Assembly (NCBI RefSeq): GCF_000313135.1
Contig: NW_004457643.1
Span: 92,190 to 156,189 of the forward strand
Direction: 5' to 3'
Source of the DNA: Acanthamoeba castellanii str. Neff
Taxonomy: Eukaryota; Discosea; Longamoebia; Acanthamoebidae
DNA: 64,000 nucleotides
Shown piece after piece: positions 41,701 to 51,366 of this stretch (positions are counted from its first letter, which is position 1; every line of letters begins with the position of its first letter). The position numbers and the translations under genes were made by a program. The notes beneath the pieces are model-generated. The model saw only the letters and a list, made by a program, of their open reading frames with translations. It did not search any database and had not been told where the DNA came from.

Positions 41701-43514
41701 CCACTCGCGGGCACGTCAACTTCCTGCCGCCGCCGCTCTTCACCCGGCTGGGGCTTCTGGGCCGCGGCGCGTTCGCCAAGGTGTACAGAGGTACCGCTGG
41801 CCTAACCCAACCCACCAACGATCAGAGCGATAGAGAGCGGGCTCACATTCGCTTTCACCCAGTGCGCGTGTCGCCTTCTTCGGATCGGGTCTACGCGTTG
41901 AAGCAGATCCAGCTGTGGAACAAATACGCGTACGTCGCTCTCGTCTCACGTAGTTTTATCGTTCGGCAACACGCGCCTACTCACGCCATCATCGTCGTCG
42001 CCACGCGTAACTATAGTGATCCGTTCTACTTCTACACCGAGGCCCAGATCCTCAAGTGCGTCTCCTCCGCAACCATGATGGTTGGGCCTTGCGTGCACCA
42101 ATTATTGACTCTGCTTTCTCTTCCTTTCTTTTCTTTTCTTTCTCTTCCTTTCCTTGGCGCAGGGACGTGGACCACGAGAATGTGATCAAGACGCACAGCA
42201 TCTACCAGGACCACTCGGCGATGTACTTCCTGCAGGACCTCATGGACACCACCCTGGACAGCGTCATCCACTCCACCGCGGTCATCGGGGACAAGGCCGC
42301 GCCGCTGCCGCTGCCTCTTCTGCTGGACGTGTGCCTCGGCATCGCGCGCGGAATGGACTATCTCCACACCCTACCGCACCCCATCCTGCACCGCGACCTG
42401 AAGCCCGAGAATCTGCTGTACCACTCCACTCCCCACGTGTCGTGTTCGCGTTTCGCTTTTCGCATTCGCGTTTCGTGTTCGCTTTTCGCTTTTCTGCTTT
42501 TTCGCGGGCTGACCGACAGGAACGACGGCAGGCTGAGGCTCGAGGGCCAGGGCCAGACGACGAAGCTGCGGGGTCTGAAGATCACCGACTTTGGCGTGAG
42601 CCGCTACCTCAACAACCCGCACTCGGCGGAGGTCGAGCGCGGAATGACCCAGGCCATGGGCACCACGGGCTACATCAGCCCCGAGATGGCCGTCGGCATG
42701 CGCCTCGCCCAGGACGAGCTGTGGCTCAAGTCCGATGGTGCGCTCTCACCAGTGCAGACTGTCGAGATTCTTATTTTAAGGGCCTGTTATGTTGCTGACG
42801 TCAGCACTTCTCTGCGCGCGCACAGTGTGGAGCTTTGGTGTGATCATCAGCGAGCTGCTCTCGCGAAGGAAGCCCTACTACGGCAAGATCACGAACGAGG
42901 TGAGCTCTATCATCGAGAGCGTGACGGTGACGGTGCGCGACGGGTCCAAGAAGAAGCGCAAGGCCAACAACAACAGCGACAGCGCGGACGCCGACGCCAT
43001 GCCCTTCCACGAGGACCAGCTCCTCGGGCGGCCGCCCAAGGCGCTGGTCGACCTGATGCGCCGGTGCCTTTCGCTCACCATCTCCGCTCGGCCCAGCTTC
43101 AGCGACGCCGTGGAGGTACTCGAGGAGCTCAAGCAATCGCTGCACAGCCAGAGCGAGGACGAGAACGAAGCGGCGGCGGCGGCTCAGTCGCCACCACCGG
43201 TGTTGGAGCTCGAAGTGAAGCGACCCAAGCGACTTGCCAAGCGGCGCGCCAAGCCCGCTGTGCCGCCCCCGCAGGCCGACGAGAAGCAGGAGCAGCCAGC
43301 GCCCCAGGCCGTGGTGCCGACTGCTTGCATGGTGCTCACGCCGCAGCAGCAGCCGAAGGTCAGGCGCGTGGTCCGACGGCGAAACAAGGTCCTTCTTGCG
43401 CCGGCATCCGCCTCCTGCGCGCCAACCCAGGACGATGACGAGGAAGAGCAAGTGGTCGAGGACAAGGAGAACGTCAAGCCGCTGGCCAACAGGCTCAAGA
43501 AGATGCGCCTCTAA
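38775..43514 (+). CDS. UBR7-like UBR-box/PHD protein fused to ARM repeats and a protein kinase domain
   Basis: The start is uncertain: the frame is open from 38775 without an early ATG, and 38898 and 38949 are in-frame ATGs. Domains in order: a UBR box (about 39262-39650: CTAHHG, LYVCTRC, VVCGPCVRRCHMHKEH, and after splicing KRNAICECGTAKFDG), very like human UBR7 (KRNFRCDCGNSKF); a PHD finger (LEYCTDKC...CVYCRTDFHADCV...FVCGACLADRVPHLQAYL, about 39700-39970); an acidic linker; ARM/HEAT-like helices (VRLHATRALAHLARGDENTQ, IRREGGVEQLAKLFLGLN); then a complete kinase: LLGRGAFAKVYRG, VYALKQIQLW, HRDLKPENLL (about 42388), ITDFGVSRYL, GTTGYISPEM, DVWSFGVIISELLSRRKPYY. Basic tail, stop at 43512-43514. 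Splicing across the PHD-ARM junction near 39994/40080 keeps one frame (PKGDHGPRVLG), supporting one gene. UBR7 monoubiquitinates histone H2B in animals; a kinase on the same chain is not expected. Confidence 0.75.
42432..42516. repeat. Degenerate TTTCGC-type repeat filling a kinase intron
   Basis: Alternating TTTCGC, TTTTCGC and GTTCGCG blocks occupy the intron between HRDLKPENLL and the following exon. Confidence 0.5.
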
Positions 43515-43585
43515 GGTTGTATTTTAATTGAACAAGAAATGGATGAATGTATGTGTGCCATGACATGATGTGGCGAAGCGGTTGA

Positions 43586-43648
43586 TCACCGCTTGCCGCG
43601 GTTGAGGAAGCGTAGCATGACGTAGAAGGACAGGCGGAGGAAGAGGCA
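43586..43648 (-). pseudogene. Detached C-terminal coding piece of the ABCG transporter
   Basis: On the minus strand, 21 codons after a consensus acceptor (CCCAG) read CLFLRLSFYVMLRFLNRGKR and a stop. This is the typical end of ABCG/White half-transporters (last part of the final membrane helix plus a basic tail). It lies downstream, in the same orientation, of the ABCG gene body at 51.37-54.75 kb, but about 7.7 kb away across a CpG-poor block. The simplest reading is that it is the original last exon, separated by an insertion. Whether a very long intron can still be spliced is unknown; about 20-25 residues that should link the two parts were not found. Confidence 0.65.
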
Positions 43649-43649
43649 C

Positions 43650-43855
43650 TGGGCTGGGAGTGGGGTGGAGGGGAGTGGAGCAGAGGGGGTGGAGTGGAGG
43701 GTGAGTGGAGTGGAGTGGAGTGGAGGGGAGGGGGTAGTGGAGTGGAGGGGGAGTGGAGTGGAGGGGGAGTGGAGGTGGAGTGGAGGGGTAGTGGAGTGGA
43801 GGGGGAGTGGAGGTGGAGGTGGAGTGGAGGGGAGGGGGAGTGGAGTGAATAGCAG
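43650..43855. repeat. GGAGT/GGAGG purine tract
   Basis: Tandem GGAGT and GGAGGGGG variants at the left edge of the block. On the minus strand they form the CT-rich stretch just before the acceptor of the detached ABCG exon. A complementary ACTCC tract lies at 44846-44900, inverted relative to this one. Confidence 0.85.
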
Positions 43856-44845
43856 TGGCAAACTCACCACACACATGTGGACCTCATCATGGTGATTGGG
43901 CACACATGCCACCCCCATGGACAAAATATGATTATTGAAAAAACATAATTAATAGACACAGAAATGAATGATGGTGGTGTTGTGGGACCTGCACAGTGTG
44001 CCTGGGCAGGGCTGACTCAGGAAGGGTACTTTTGGGGTTGGGGAACACATCCTTGGCCTCCCTACATGAGATTTTCATGGTGAACCCCCACTGTGGGGCC
44101 AGATGGCGGTGGTGGATGGTGGTTGTGGTAGTGATATCTCTGTTTCTTTCTCAGCAGCCAAGCCCACCTCCACTGCTGCTGGCCACATGCCTCTTGGGAG
44201 AGATAGATTTTGATCCTCTCATCTGCCACCTGAATTGTGGTGTGTACCACCCCACACAGCCACCACACATGTGCAGTGCACACAGTGACAGGTGGCCCAC
44301 ATGTGATCAGCATTGGGGGGAAACCCTTAAAAGAGAAGGGGGTGGGCAGGCTAGTGTGGATGGTGGAGAACATGCTGCACATGACATTGTACCTTCCTCA
44401 CATTGAGCACTTGAACTTCAATAATGGCTCCTGACCCACTGGCAAGGGCCACCAGATCTTCCTGCCTGGGTCCAGCATGCAATCATGGAGCAGGTGGATG
44501 AGGTGCAGGATACCTGCATGCATGATAGAGCATCAGTCAGCCACAGAAACACAAAAAATGACATGTGTGGAGGATCCGGACAGCAAAAGCTCAGCCTTTG
44601 TTTTCCATGACTGACCTTGCCTGTTGAGGTCAGGCACATGGAACATGGCACACACAACATCCACACAAACACACACTTAAAATCCAAATCCCTATCAATG
44701 CAAAAAGCTTCAACTGAATAGATAACGCCTACAGATTGAGCACAGAAATATCTTTGGCTGTCACCATATCCACCTTCTTCTTCATCAGCATCTCCAGCAG
44801 AGGTGGAGGCAGAGGCAGTCTCTCACTGGCCAATATGAGCTACTC

Positions 44846-44900
44846 ACCTCCCTACCACTCCACTCCACTCCACTCCCCCTCCACTCCACTCCACTACACT
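44846..44900. repeat. ACTCC tandem tract
   Basis: Repeated CCACTCCACTCC, the reverse complement of the tract at 43650-43855. Confidence 0.8.
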
Positions 44901-45102
44901 CTGCAGAGCCAAGCCACATCAGGTCACCACCACCCACCTTGGTGAAACACTCCAGCAGTAGCCCCAGGGTGAGCCCATTGAGTAAAGGTGAGATCCTGAG
45001 AGTTTGCACTGTCCTTTCCACCTTGCTGGGGGGGTCTGTGTCATTTTATTAAGTACTTTTGTTTTGCATTTTAGTCAGCATGACATGGCCACTCTCATCT
45101 TT

Positions 45103-45610
45103 TCAGTTTAAAACAAAAACAGGCCTTGCAAGCTGGCAAGCCAGTACTTGCTTTTGCATGGCCACAGTCTCCTTGAAGATTATGACAGACTCCTGGTAGA
45201 ATGCACTGTTGGCCTTGGAGTCTGCCAGCATGGCCTTGGTTTGTTTTGCCAGGTCCTCCCATTCTGCAATGCTGTGCAGGGTGTGTCTGTTGGGCTCCTT
45301 GACAGCTGCCACAGCTGCATGCACACGTTCCACACATTGGGCGTCCAGGACCTTGAGCTCCTTCCTGCAGGCCTCAATCACATGGGGAGGGGCTGTTGGG
45401 TCCACACAGGCACATGTTATGTCTGCATCATCCTTCTGCTGCAGCAGCATTTGGTAGGACTCCACTGTCAGCCTGCCACACAACACAGCAGGAGAAGGGG
45501 AATGTTAAAAATCTTGTGTAGAGCAAGAGGTGAGGCAGGAAAACACATACATGCTGTGGGACTTGAAGAAGACATAGCCTGGAAAGATGTCCTCCCTGGA
45601 GTGACTTGTA
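45103..45610 (-). CDS. Hypothetical coiled-coil protein fragment in the CpG-poor block
   Basis: A frame entering from the left TIR reads EHSITSHSREDIFPGYVFFK, then after a probable intron (donor GTATGTG near 45552, acceptor GGCAG near 45473) continues LTVESYQMLLQQKDDADITC, VDPTAPPHVIEACRKELKVL and a helical Lys/Glu/Ala-rich stretch to a stop at 45103. The intron signals and protein-like composition suggest a once-functional gene. No family recognised and no clear start. Confidence 0.3.
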
Positions 45611-45725
45611 ATGGAGTGCTCATTAAAAAGTGACAGTGTCACTTTTTCATGAAATGGAAAAAGTGGTGTACATAGAGGTAGGAGGTGTGTGCTGGGGTGT
45701 ACATGTTAAGAAGAGAAGAAGTGTA

Positions 45726-46100
45726 TTACAGGTGCTGGAAGATCTCTTTGAGTGTGGTGGTGGGGACACCAGAGTTGGGGTGGAATGAGAAGCCACAAGC
45801 AAGAACAGAGCCAATGGGCACACTGCCTTCAGTGCCATGGTCAGCCCAGTGACCATTGGTGAAGTTCCACCAGTGGACGTTGAGCCTCTTGCACTGCACT
45901 GTGATGATCTTCACAATCCAAAAGTCCTCTGTCACCTCATCCAAGTCAGCATGGACAGCTACCCAAAGCCCAGGGGCAAAGTTGAAGTGTTGGGCCTTAC
46001 CAGCTCTTCCAATCCCACATGGTTGTGAGTTTATGAAGTTCAGGAGAAGGGGCAGTTGTTTGGTAGGCATGCTGCAGAAATGCTGGTAGTTTTCTGTTGG
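45726..46100 (-). CDS. Hypothetical protein fragment in the element
   Basis: The minus-strand reading QHFNFAPGLWVAVHADLDEV, then TEDFWIVKIITVQCKRLNVH, WWNFTNGHWADHG and LKEIFQHL to a stop at 45726 looks like a compact beta-rich (SH3/BAH-like?) domain. The longer open frame upstream (to 46484) consists largely of the 36-bp repeat and is probably not coding. Family not recognised. Confidence 0.3.
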   Translation of the reverse strand, partial: PTENYQHFCSMPTKQLPLLLNFINSQPCGIGRAGKAQHFNFAPGLWVAVHADLDEVTEDFWIVKIITVQCKRLNVHWWNFTNGHWADHGTEGSVPIGSVLACGFSFHPNSGVPTTTLKEIFQHL

Positions 46101-46134
46101 TGGGTGGGGATGTGAGCAATGGTGGGAGAGGTAA

Positions 46135-46210
46135 AGTTCCTGATGTGCATCAGGAAATGTCAACAAATAAAACTCCCAATGCGCATCAGGAACTGTTGAC
46201 AAATAAGAAC
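46135..46210. repeat. 36-bp repeat, short array A
   Basis: About two units of the element's 36-bp repeat, with the near-palindromic core CCTGATGTGCATCAGG, same orientation as array B. Confidence 0.7.
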
Positions 46211-46729
46211 AGACATCAAGGAGGTCCACAAACAGCAAGAGGCAGTGCATACCCAGGGGTGTGGATGGTGGCAGTGTTGAATTTTGTCTGCATGGTCGAG
46301 AAAAGCTGATCAATATCCTCAGGCAGACAGGCAAGCCATTGAGTTGCAACTTGAAGCAGCATAAGGGTACCAAGGAAGTGCAGGTGATTGTCGCTCTCTT
46401 CTCATGGACGCCCCGGGGCTCTGCTGCACCACAACAGCTCATCTCAGCTGCCATTGTGAGACAACTCATTGCAGCTGAACTCAATTGGGGTTGATCAAGA
46501 ATTGAGTTCTCTCATGCTGCATAGGGGGCAGAAATGGCCATCAGTTTATCAGAGGTGAAGTGAGAGAGGCAAAGGGAATTGCAGCAATGCAAATGTTGAA
46601 GGGCCTGAAGTCTCTCAGGAGCAACCAGGGTCCTGTGCTTCTTTGGAGTGCAATGGCTATAACAGACACAAGGAATTCCTGTGTTTTAGTAACGTTTGCA
46701 AGGAATGTAAGAGGTATAGTTGGTGACAA

Positions 46730-46886
46730 TTAAAACTCCCAATGGGAACTGTCAACAAATAAAACTCCCAATGCACATCAGGAACTGTCAACAAATAAAA
46801 CTCCCAATGTGCATCAGGAACTGTCAACAAATAAAACTCCCAATGTGCATCAGGAACTGTCAACATATAAAACTCCAATCATGTTT
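46730..46886. repeat. 36-bp repeat, array B
   Basis: About four tandem 36-bp units, each AACTCCCAATG + (T/C)(G/A)CATCAGGAACTG + TCAACAAATAAA. The period is a multiple of three, so frames stay open on both strands across it. Confidence 0.85.
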
Positions 46887-47726
46887 GGTTAAGTACTGGT
46901 ATTTGTCAACACACAATTTTTTGTAGTCTCCATAAATCTGGAGTTGTTTATTATTATCATTCCTTCTTGTCATACACACACCACTCAACAACATCCTATC
47001 CTCTCTTAAGATGAGTAATCATCATACTTCACAAGTTCCAAATTTTAGCACCATGTCTTCCAATGAAAAGCTCACCAGTCTTCACTCCCTTGCAGCACTT
47101 GCTTCCACAAACACTCATGCTGTCACCAAGGATACCATCAATGCCCTCTTGCACTCTCTTGGCAAGAGTGCTGGTGCAACAAAACCCCAATCACTGCAAC
47201 ACCTCAAGGAGCTAGCTGGGGAGCAGGTCAAGAAGGATGTGGAAAAAGGCAGACAGGGTGAAGAGACTAGAGAGGGGATGAGCAAGGAGGGGAGGAGTGA
47301 GGAGGGGAGGAGTGAGGAGGGGAGGAGTGAGGAGGAGAGGAGCGGAGTGATGAGGAGAGGAGCAATGAGAGTAAGGCAATGGGGGAGGATAGGCAGAGGG
47401 AGATGGTGGAGGAGGAGAGGAGCGAGGAGGAGGCTTCCCAGGAGAAAGAGGAATTCCAGCGTGCAAAGGGGAAGTGTAAGATTGAGAGTGAGGAGGAAGA
47501 GGAGGAGCAGGTTGAGGTGGAAGAGGAGGAGGAGCAGCAGAAGAAACAGCAGCACATAACAATCAACCTTATCAAGGAATAGCTGCTTGCTCAGCTGCAT
47601 AGTGAGCCAATGGTTTGTGAATATGAGAAGGGTGACACTGAGCAGCAATGTTGCCTTGCTGTGAAGTTACTTGGTCTGTTGGACAGTGAGTTGGGTATGT
47701 ACATCATTTCAGCATTTCATGTTCAT

Positions 47727-47908
47727 CAAGTTGACAAATAAAGTTCCTGATGTGCATTGGGAACTTTATATGTTGACAGTTCCTGATGTGCATCAGGAGT
47801 TTTATTTGTTGACAGTTCCTGATGTGCATTGGGAACTTTATTTGTCAATGGTTCCTGATGTGCATTGGGAGTTTTATTTGTTGATGGTTCCTGATGTGCA
47901 TTGGGCGT
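47727..47908. repeat. 36-bp repeat, array C (inverted relative to array B)
   Basis: About five units starting GTTCCTGATGTGCAT, the reverse complement of array B units, inside an intron of the element gene. A further degenerate copy lies at 49822-49850. Confidence 0.85.
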
Positions 47909-48901
47909 TCAGGACCATTTGCTCACTTCTTTTTCTCTACAACAGAAAAGAAAATCAGATCACTCCCCAACTACCACTCACTGCAGCAGAATCCAGCCAT
48001 TGTAATGGAATCACTATGGGACACTCATGATGATGCCACAATCCATGAGCAGAAAGCACTACTTGACCACATTGATCCAGCAACACTCCATTGGCTCTGG
48101 GTTCAGCATTCAAAGTGTGCTGTGGATGTTTGTAATTGCACTGTCTTTGGTACAGCACCCTCTATTTCCCATGTCACACTTTAAAAAGCGTCCACTCATC
48201 TCCCTCTTCCAGAGTGTCATCGCCCAGTCACTGTCACTGGTGTTCATCACCTTCTGCTCTCCATCATCAACAGCAGTTTCCTCACCACCAAGCCCTTCAT
48301 TGTCCACTTCCTTCTTGAGGACAAGCAAATGGATAGAACAAATGAGGAAGAGTTCAGTACAAGCTTACACTTCACTGATTGAACTTGAAAGTGAATCTCA
48401 CAGCATACCTGTTTATTGTTTCAATTTCCAGAGGCTGTGGACTGCAATCACCACGTCATTGTGTGGAACCTTCTGGAGCACTGGAACTGGAACAGCATCT
48501 ACAAAGTTCCAATGACCATCAACAACATGGAGCTGAGTTGGATCATCCTGGACTGCATATCTGGCTTTGAGAACCACATCAATTCTGCTGGCATGGTCAC
48601 TGTCAACACTTTCAAAAAAGCCTTCAATCACTACCAGCAAGGGCTGAAGCCACTCTACAGCAAACAGTGGGGATCATGTACAACAACAGATTGGATGATG
48701 CTTGCTGAGTATTTGGTATGCCTCCTTCAGTCCTCTTGTCATCTGCCTTTGTTTTTTCATTCCATACTCACCCTCTTCTTTTTTTTGGGCTTCCAGAAAA
48801 CTCAGGAAGGGCACACTGCTCCAAAGGCAACCACGCTGCAGAAGTACGCAGCAACATTCACTGATCTCCTGGCTGCACCTGGCATCATAGAGTACATTTC
48901 A

Positions 48902-48939
<38 letters not shown>
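48902..48939. repeat. CA microsatellite within the inserted element
   Basis: A pure CA run within a probable intron of the element gene. Confidence 0.85.
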
Positions 48940-48941
<2 letters not shown>

Positions 48942-51366
48942 TATGTTTAATCTCCTTTCTCACACCCTTGCAGTCTTATCCACCAGCTGAACCAGATGAT
49001 GCCAGAGGGTCAGGATTTTGTGTCCCTCAACAACCTCAATTCTAAAGCCTTCCAGAGCATGACACCAGACGACATGAAGGCTGCCCTGCGCCACTACAAG
49101 CTCTTCTACAACAAGGCCCCAGCCAAAAGTATGCCTTCATTTCCCTTTGCTGCTTACTGACCACAATACCACATTGTTTCTATGTCCTCCAGAATGTTTC
49201 TGGGGTCTTATCACAACACACTGGCATGAGTTGTGACAACAGATGGAAACATTCCATGCATCTGAAAATGCTGTGAAGCTGGCCAAGTGCCACTTGGAGG
49301 ATGAGCAAGAGCTGCAGAGGATATGGCAGTGCATCTGCCTGGGTGAGTACATCTCGCCTGATGGGGAGCACATCAAGATCCAGCCCCCCAGTATGCTTGC
49401 AATAGAAGTCACCAACACATTCAAGAAGCATCCCTACCACTCCAAGTTCATCAATGATCAAGCACTCAAGACCTCTGTGGAAGATCTTCTACAGGAGCTA
49501 GCAGCAGTGAAAGCATCATCCAAGGCAGAGGAGCAGGGCATGTGCACCTGTTCTTCATCCACAACAGAGCAGTGCAGACTTCTGGCACTCGCCAAGGTTT
49601 CTCAGGTGCACTATATCCCATCCTTTGCCCTGCAATAAGTTCAACATAAGTTCACTTGCTGAACTTTCACCTTCAAAGGTGAAGCACAAAGCCAATGCTG
49701 AGCTGCAGAAGAAGTATAGCCCCCAACTTGCTTCAACTCTTCACAAGATGCTTTCCAAGCCTTCACAATTCCATGCTTGGACAGTTTGTACTTCCTCACC
49801 ATTCCATTGTTCCCTTCTCCCAATATGCATCAGGCGTTTTGGTTGTTGACAAGTTGTTCTCTTAGAATCCCACTACAGCCTCCAGGTCTTCCATCTTCTA
49901 CACTTCTCCTTCTCTCCTTTGATTCCTGCATACAACAGCACTCTTCCTGTGGCTGACCCCTTCATCAGTGGCTTTGACGTCCTCATCTTCGCCCATCAGC
50001 ACATTCCCATTTCCACCATGTGGTGTCCAGCCCCTCTCAAAGCCATCCCAGCACCTCAGTGCTACCTCCAACACATCCCAATCCATCCCATGAAGCATGA
50101 AATTGTTTGGGCGGCTCCTTCCTTCCTCACTGCCCATGCCTCTTACTGCAATCCACTTCCACAGTCCCTCTACAGCTTCCTTATCCAGAGCCTAGATCTT
50201 CCTCTCTGATTCTGACCTCAGCACCCTATGTGCTGACCTCAAAGCACTCCTCTCTCACCCTGGCTTTTCCCCGCTGCCACCCAAGACCAGCACTTCAACA
50301 TCCTCCTCTTCCTCTTCTACATTGGGAAGAAAGCAGCACAACTCTCTTGGTTAAACCCCAGTGAAACACTCCTCCACAACAATAAAGCTTCTTTTATTGT
50401 CCACCTACTCTACCTCAACAAGCACCCCTTTTGTCCAAACACACTGCCTTAAATGACACACTGTACATATCTCACAACTATCACTTACTCTGCATGTACA
50501 TTAAAACCCTTATTTCTGCACAGCCATTCAGTTGTCACATGTACATTTCACACCAACAAAAAAGTGACACTGTCACTTTTTAATGAGCACTCCGTTTTGT
50601 ATTGTTGCTGATAGTATTGCTGCTGCTGCTCTCTCCATACTTGTCATCATCTTGATTACACAACACCAGCATGTTGAACCACCTGGACAACAGTAAAATA
50701 TTACTGCACCACTGGCAACAGCCTGTGGGCTGTGTGCAGTGAACCCCTCTGTGTGGTCACCCCACCACAATCCCACACCATTGTCATCATCACCATCACC
50801 ATCAGGGGGTTGGTGTGGGGTTGGTGTGCCTTGATGCAGTGGTGGAAGAGGTGGCTCTGACCTGCTGTGCTACCATGCCATTGGGGTGTGCCTCAACTTG
50901 GGGGACTTGGCCTACCTGTCCAAGCAGACATGCAAGATGTTTCACAGAGTGGGCAAGCAGGCCAGGCTGGACTACTTTGGGCAGTTCAGCATCATGGCCA
51001 GCAATGAGGTGAACGCCCTCCCAAATGGCCCCAGGGTGGCAGCATGCATCTTGCCAGTGAAGTAGTGGAAGCCATCATCATTGCACATCTCAATGTCTGA
51101 TGTGTTCCTCCTCTTCTTGGAGTCTTATGTGGGGAACATTCCATACAGGACAGTGATCTCCTTCACTTTTTCACCCTGTGTTCACCACATGTACAACACA
51201 AGCAATGAGCACAAAACCAATGATTCACCTGTAATGTTGAGATGTCTTGGGCTATGTACTCACTCCTCCTCCTCCTCTTTGAGAATTCTGATGTTGTTCA
51301 CATAAGTGTCTCATTGACAATCACCTCCCACTTCAGTGCAAGGAGTCTCAACCTGCACCTTGCACC

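Larger units (their letters stand above)
47011..49849 (+). pseudogene. Decayed multi-exon gene(s) of the inserted element, function unknown
   Basis: Several protein-like exons with plausible GT-AG introns. The start MSNHHTSQVPNFSTMSSNEK is followed by a Glu-rich repeat region with a frame change near 47350 and a stop at 47580. Later exons read EKKIRSLPNYHSLQQNPAIV; SFLTTKPFIVHFLLEDKQMD joined across a roughly 75-bp intron (48356-48430) to AVDCNHHVIVWNLLEHWNWN; SGFENHINSAGMVTVNTFKK; and SENAVKLAKCHLEDEQELQR. The introns include array C (47727-47908) and a CA run (48902-48939). Stops and frame shifts between segments suggest decay or more than one gene. I do not recognise the family, so calling it a transposase or viral protein would be unsupported. 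Confidence 0.35.
45613..50593. mobile_element. Putative transposable element bounded by 35-bp terminal inverted repeats
   Basis: Left end 45613-45647 and right end 50559-50593 are exact reverse complements over 35 bp. Each is a 12-mer GGAGTGCTCATT followed, inwards, by a 23-bp palindrome with arms AAAAAGTGACA / TGTCACTTTTT around one central base. The palindrome alone would match in either orientation, but the 12-mer fixes it as a true inverted pair. Span 4,981 bp. No target-site duplication was found next to the ends, and no transposase motif was recognised, so the class is unknown. The interior holds 36-bp repeat arrays and a multi-exon gene remnant. Confidence 0.55.
43649..51366. other. 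CpG-depleted, foreign-looking insertion block
   Basis: Base use changes abruptly at both edges. Inside, CpG is nearly absent while TG and CA are abundant: 3 CpG counted in 44041-45300, against 7 in the single line 43081-43140 just outside. Host-type sequence resumes at about 51370. GC is visibly lower. Contents: pentamer tracts (43650-43850 and 44846-44900), a TIR-bounded element (45613-50593), arrays of a 36-bp repeat, and fragments of intron-bearing genes on both strands with frame breaks. Outside the TIRs (43860-45100 and 50594-51366) only decayed reading frames were seen. CpG loss with TG/CA gain is the classical trace of methylated cytosine deamination, so silencing of an inserted element is inferred. 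Confidence 0.8.

Noticed and set aside
34669..43514. One giant HEAT-UBR-kinase gene
   Set aside because: The HEAT frame stops at 38594, no clean splice into the UBR part was found, and an AT-rich promoter-like stretch separates them; kept as two genes with moderate confidence.
45726..46484. Full 252-codon minus-strand protein in the element
   Set aside because: Its upstream part translates the 36-bp repeat and open frames persist there only because the period is a multiple of three; only the last 120 or so codons look protein-like.
46135..47908. CRISPR array (36-bp repeats)
   Set aside because: Units are directly tandem with no unique spacers, in a eukaryotic intron-rich locus.
45613..50593. 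Assignment to a named transposon superfamily or a giant-virus fragment
   Set aside because: No DDE, YR or Rep motif and no recognisable viral core gene could be read, and no target-site duplication was visible; naming a class would be a guess.
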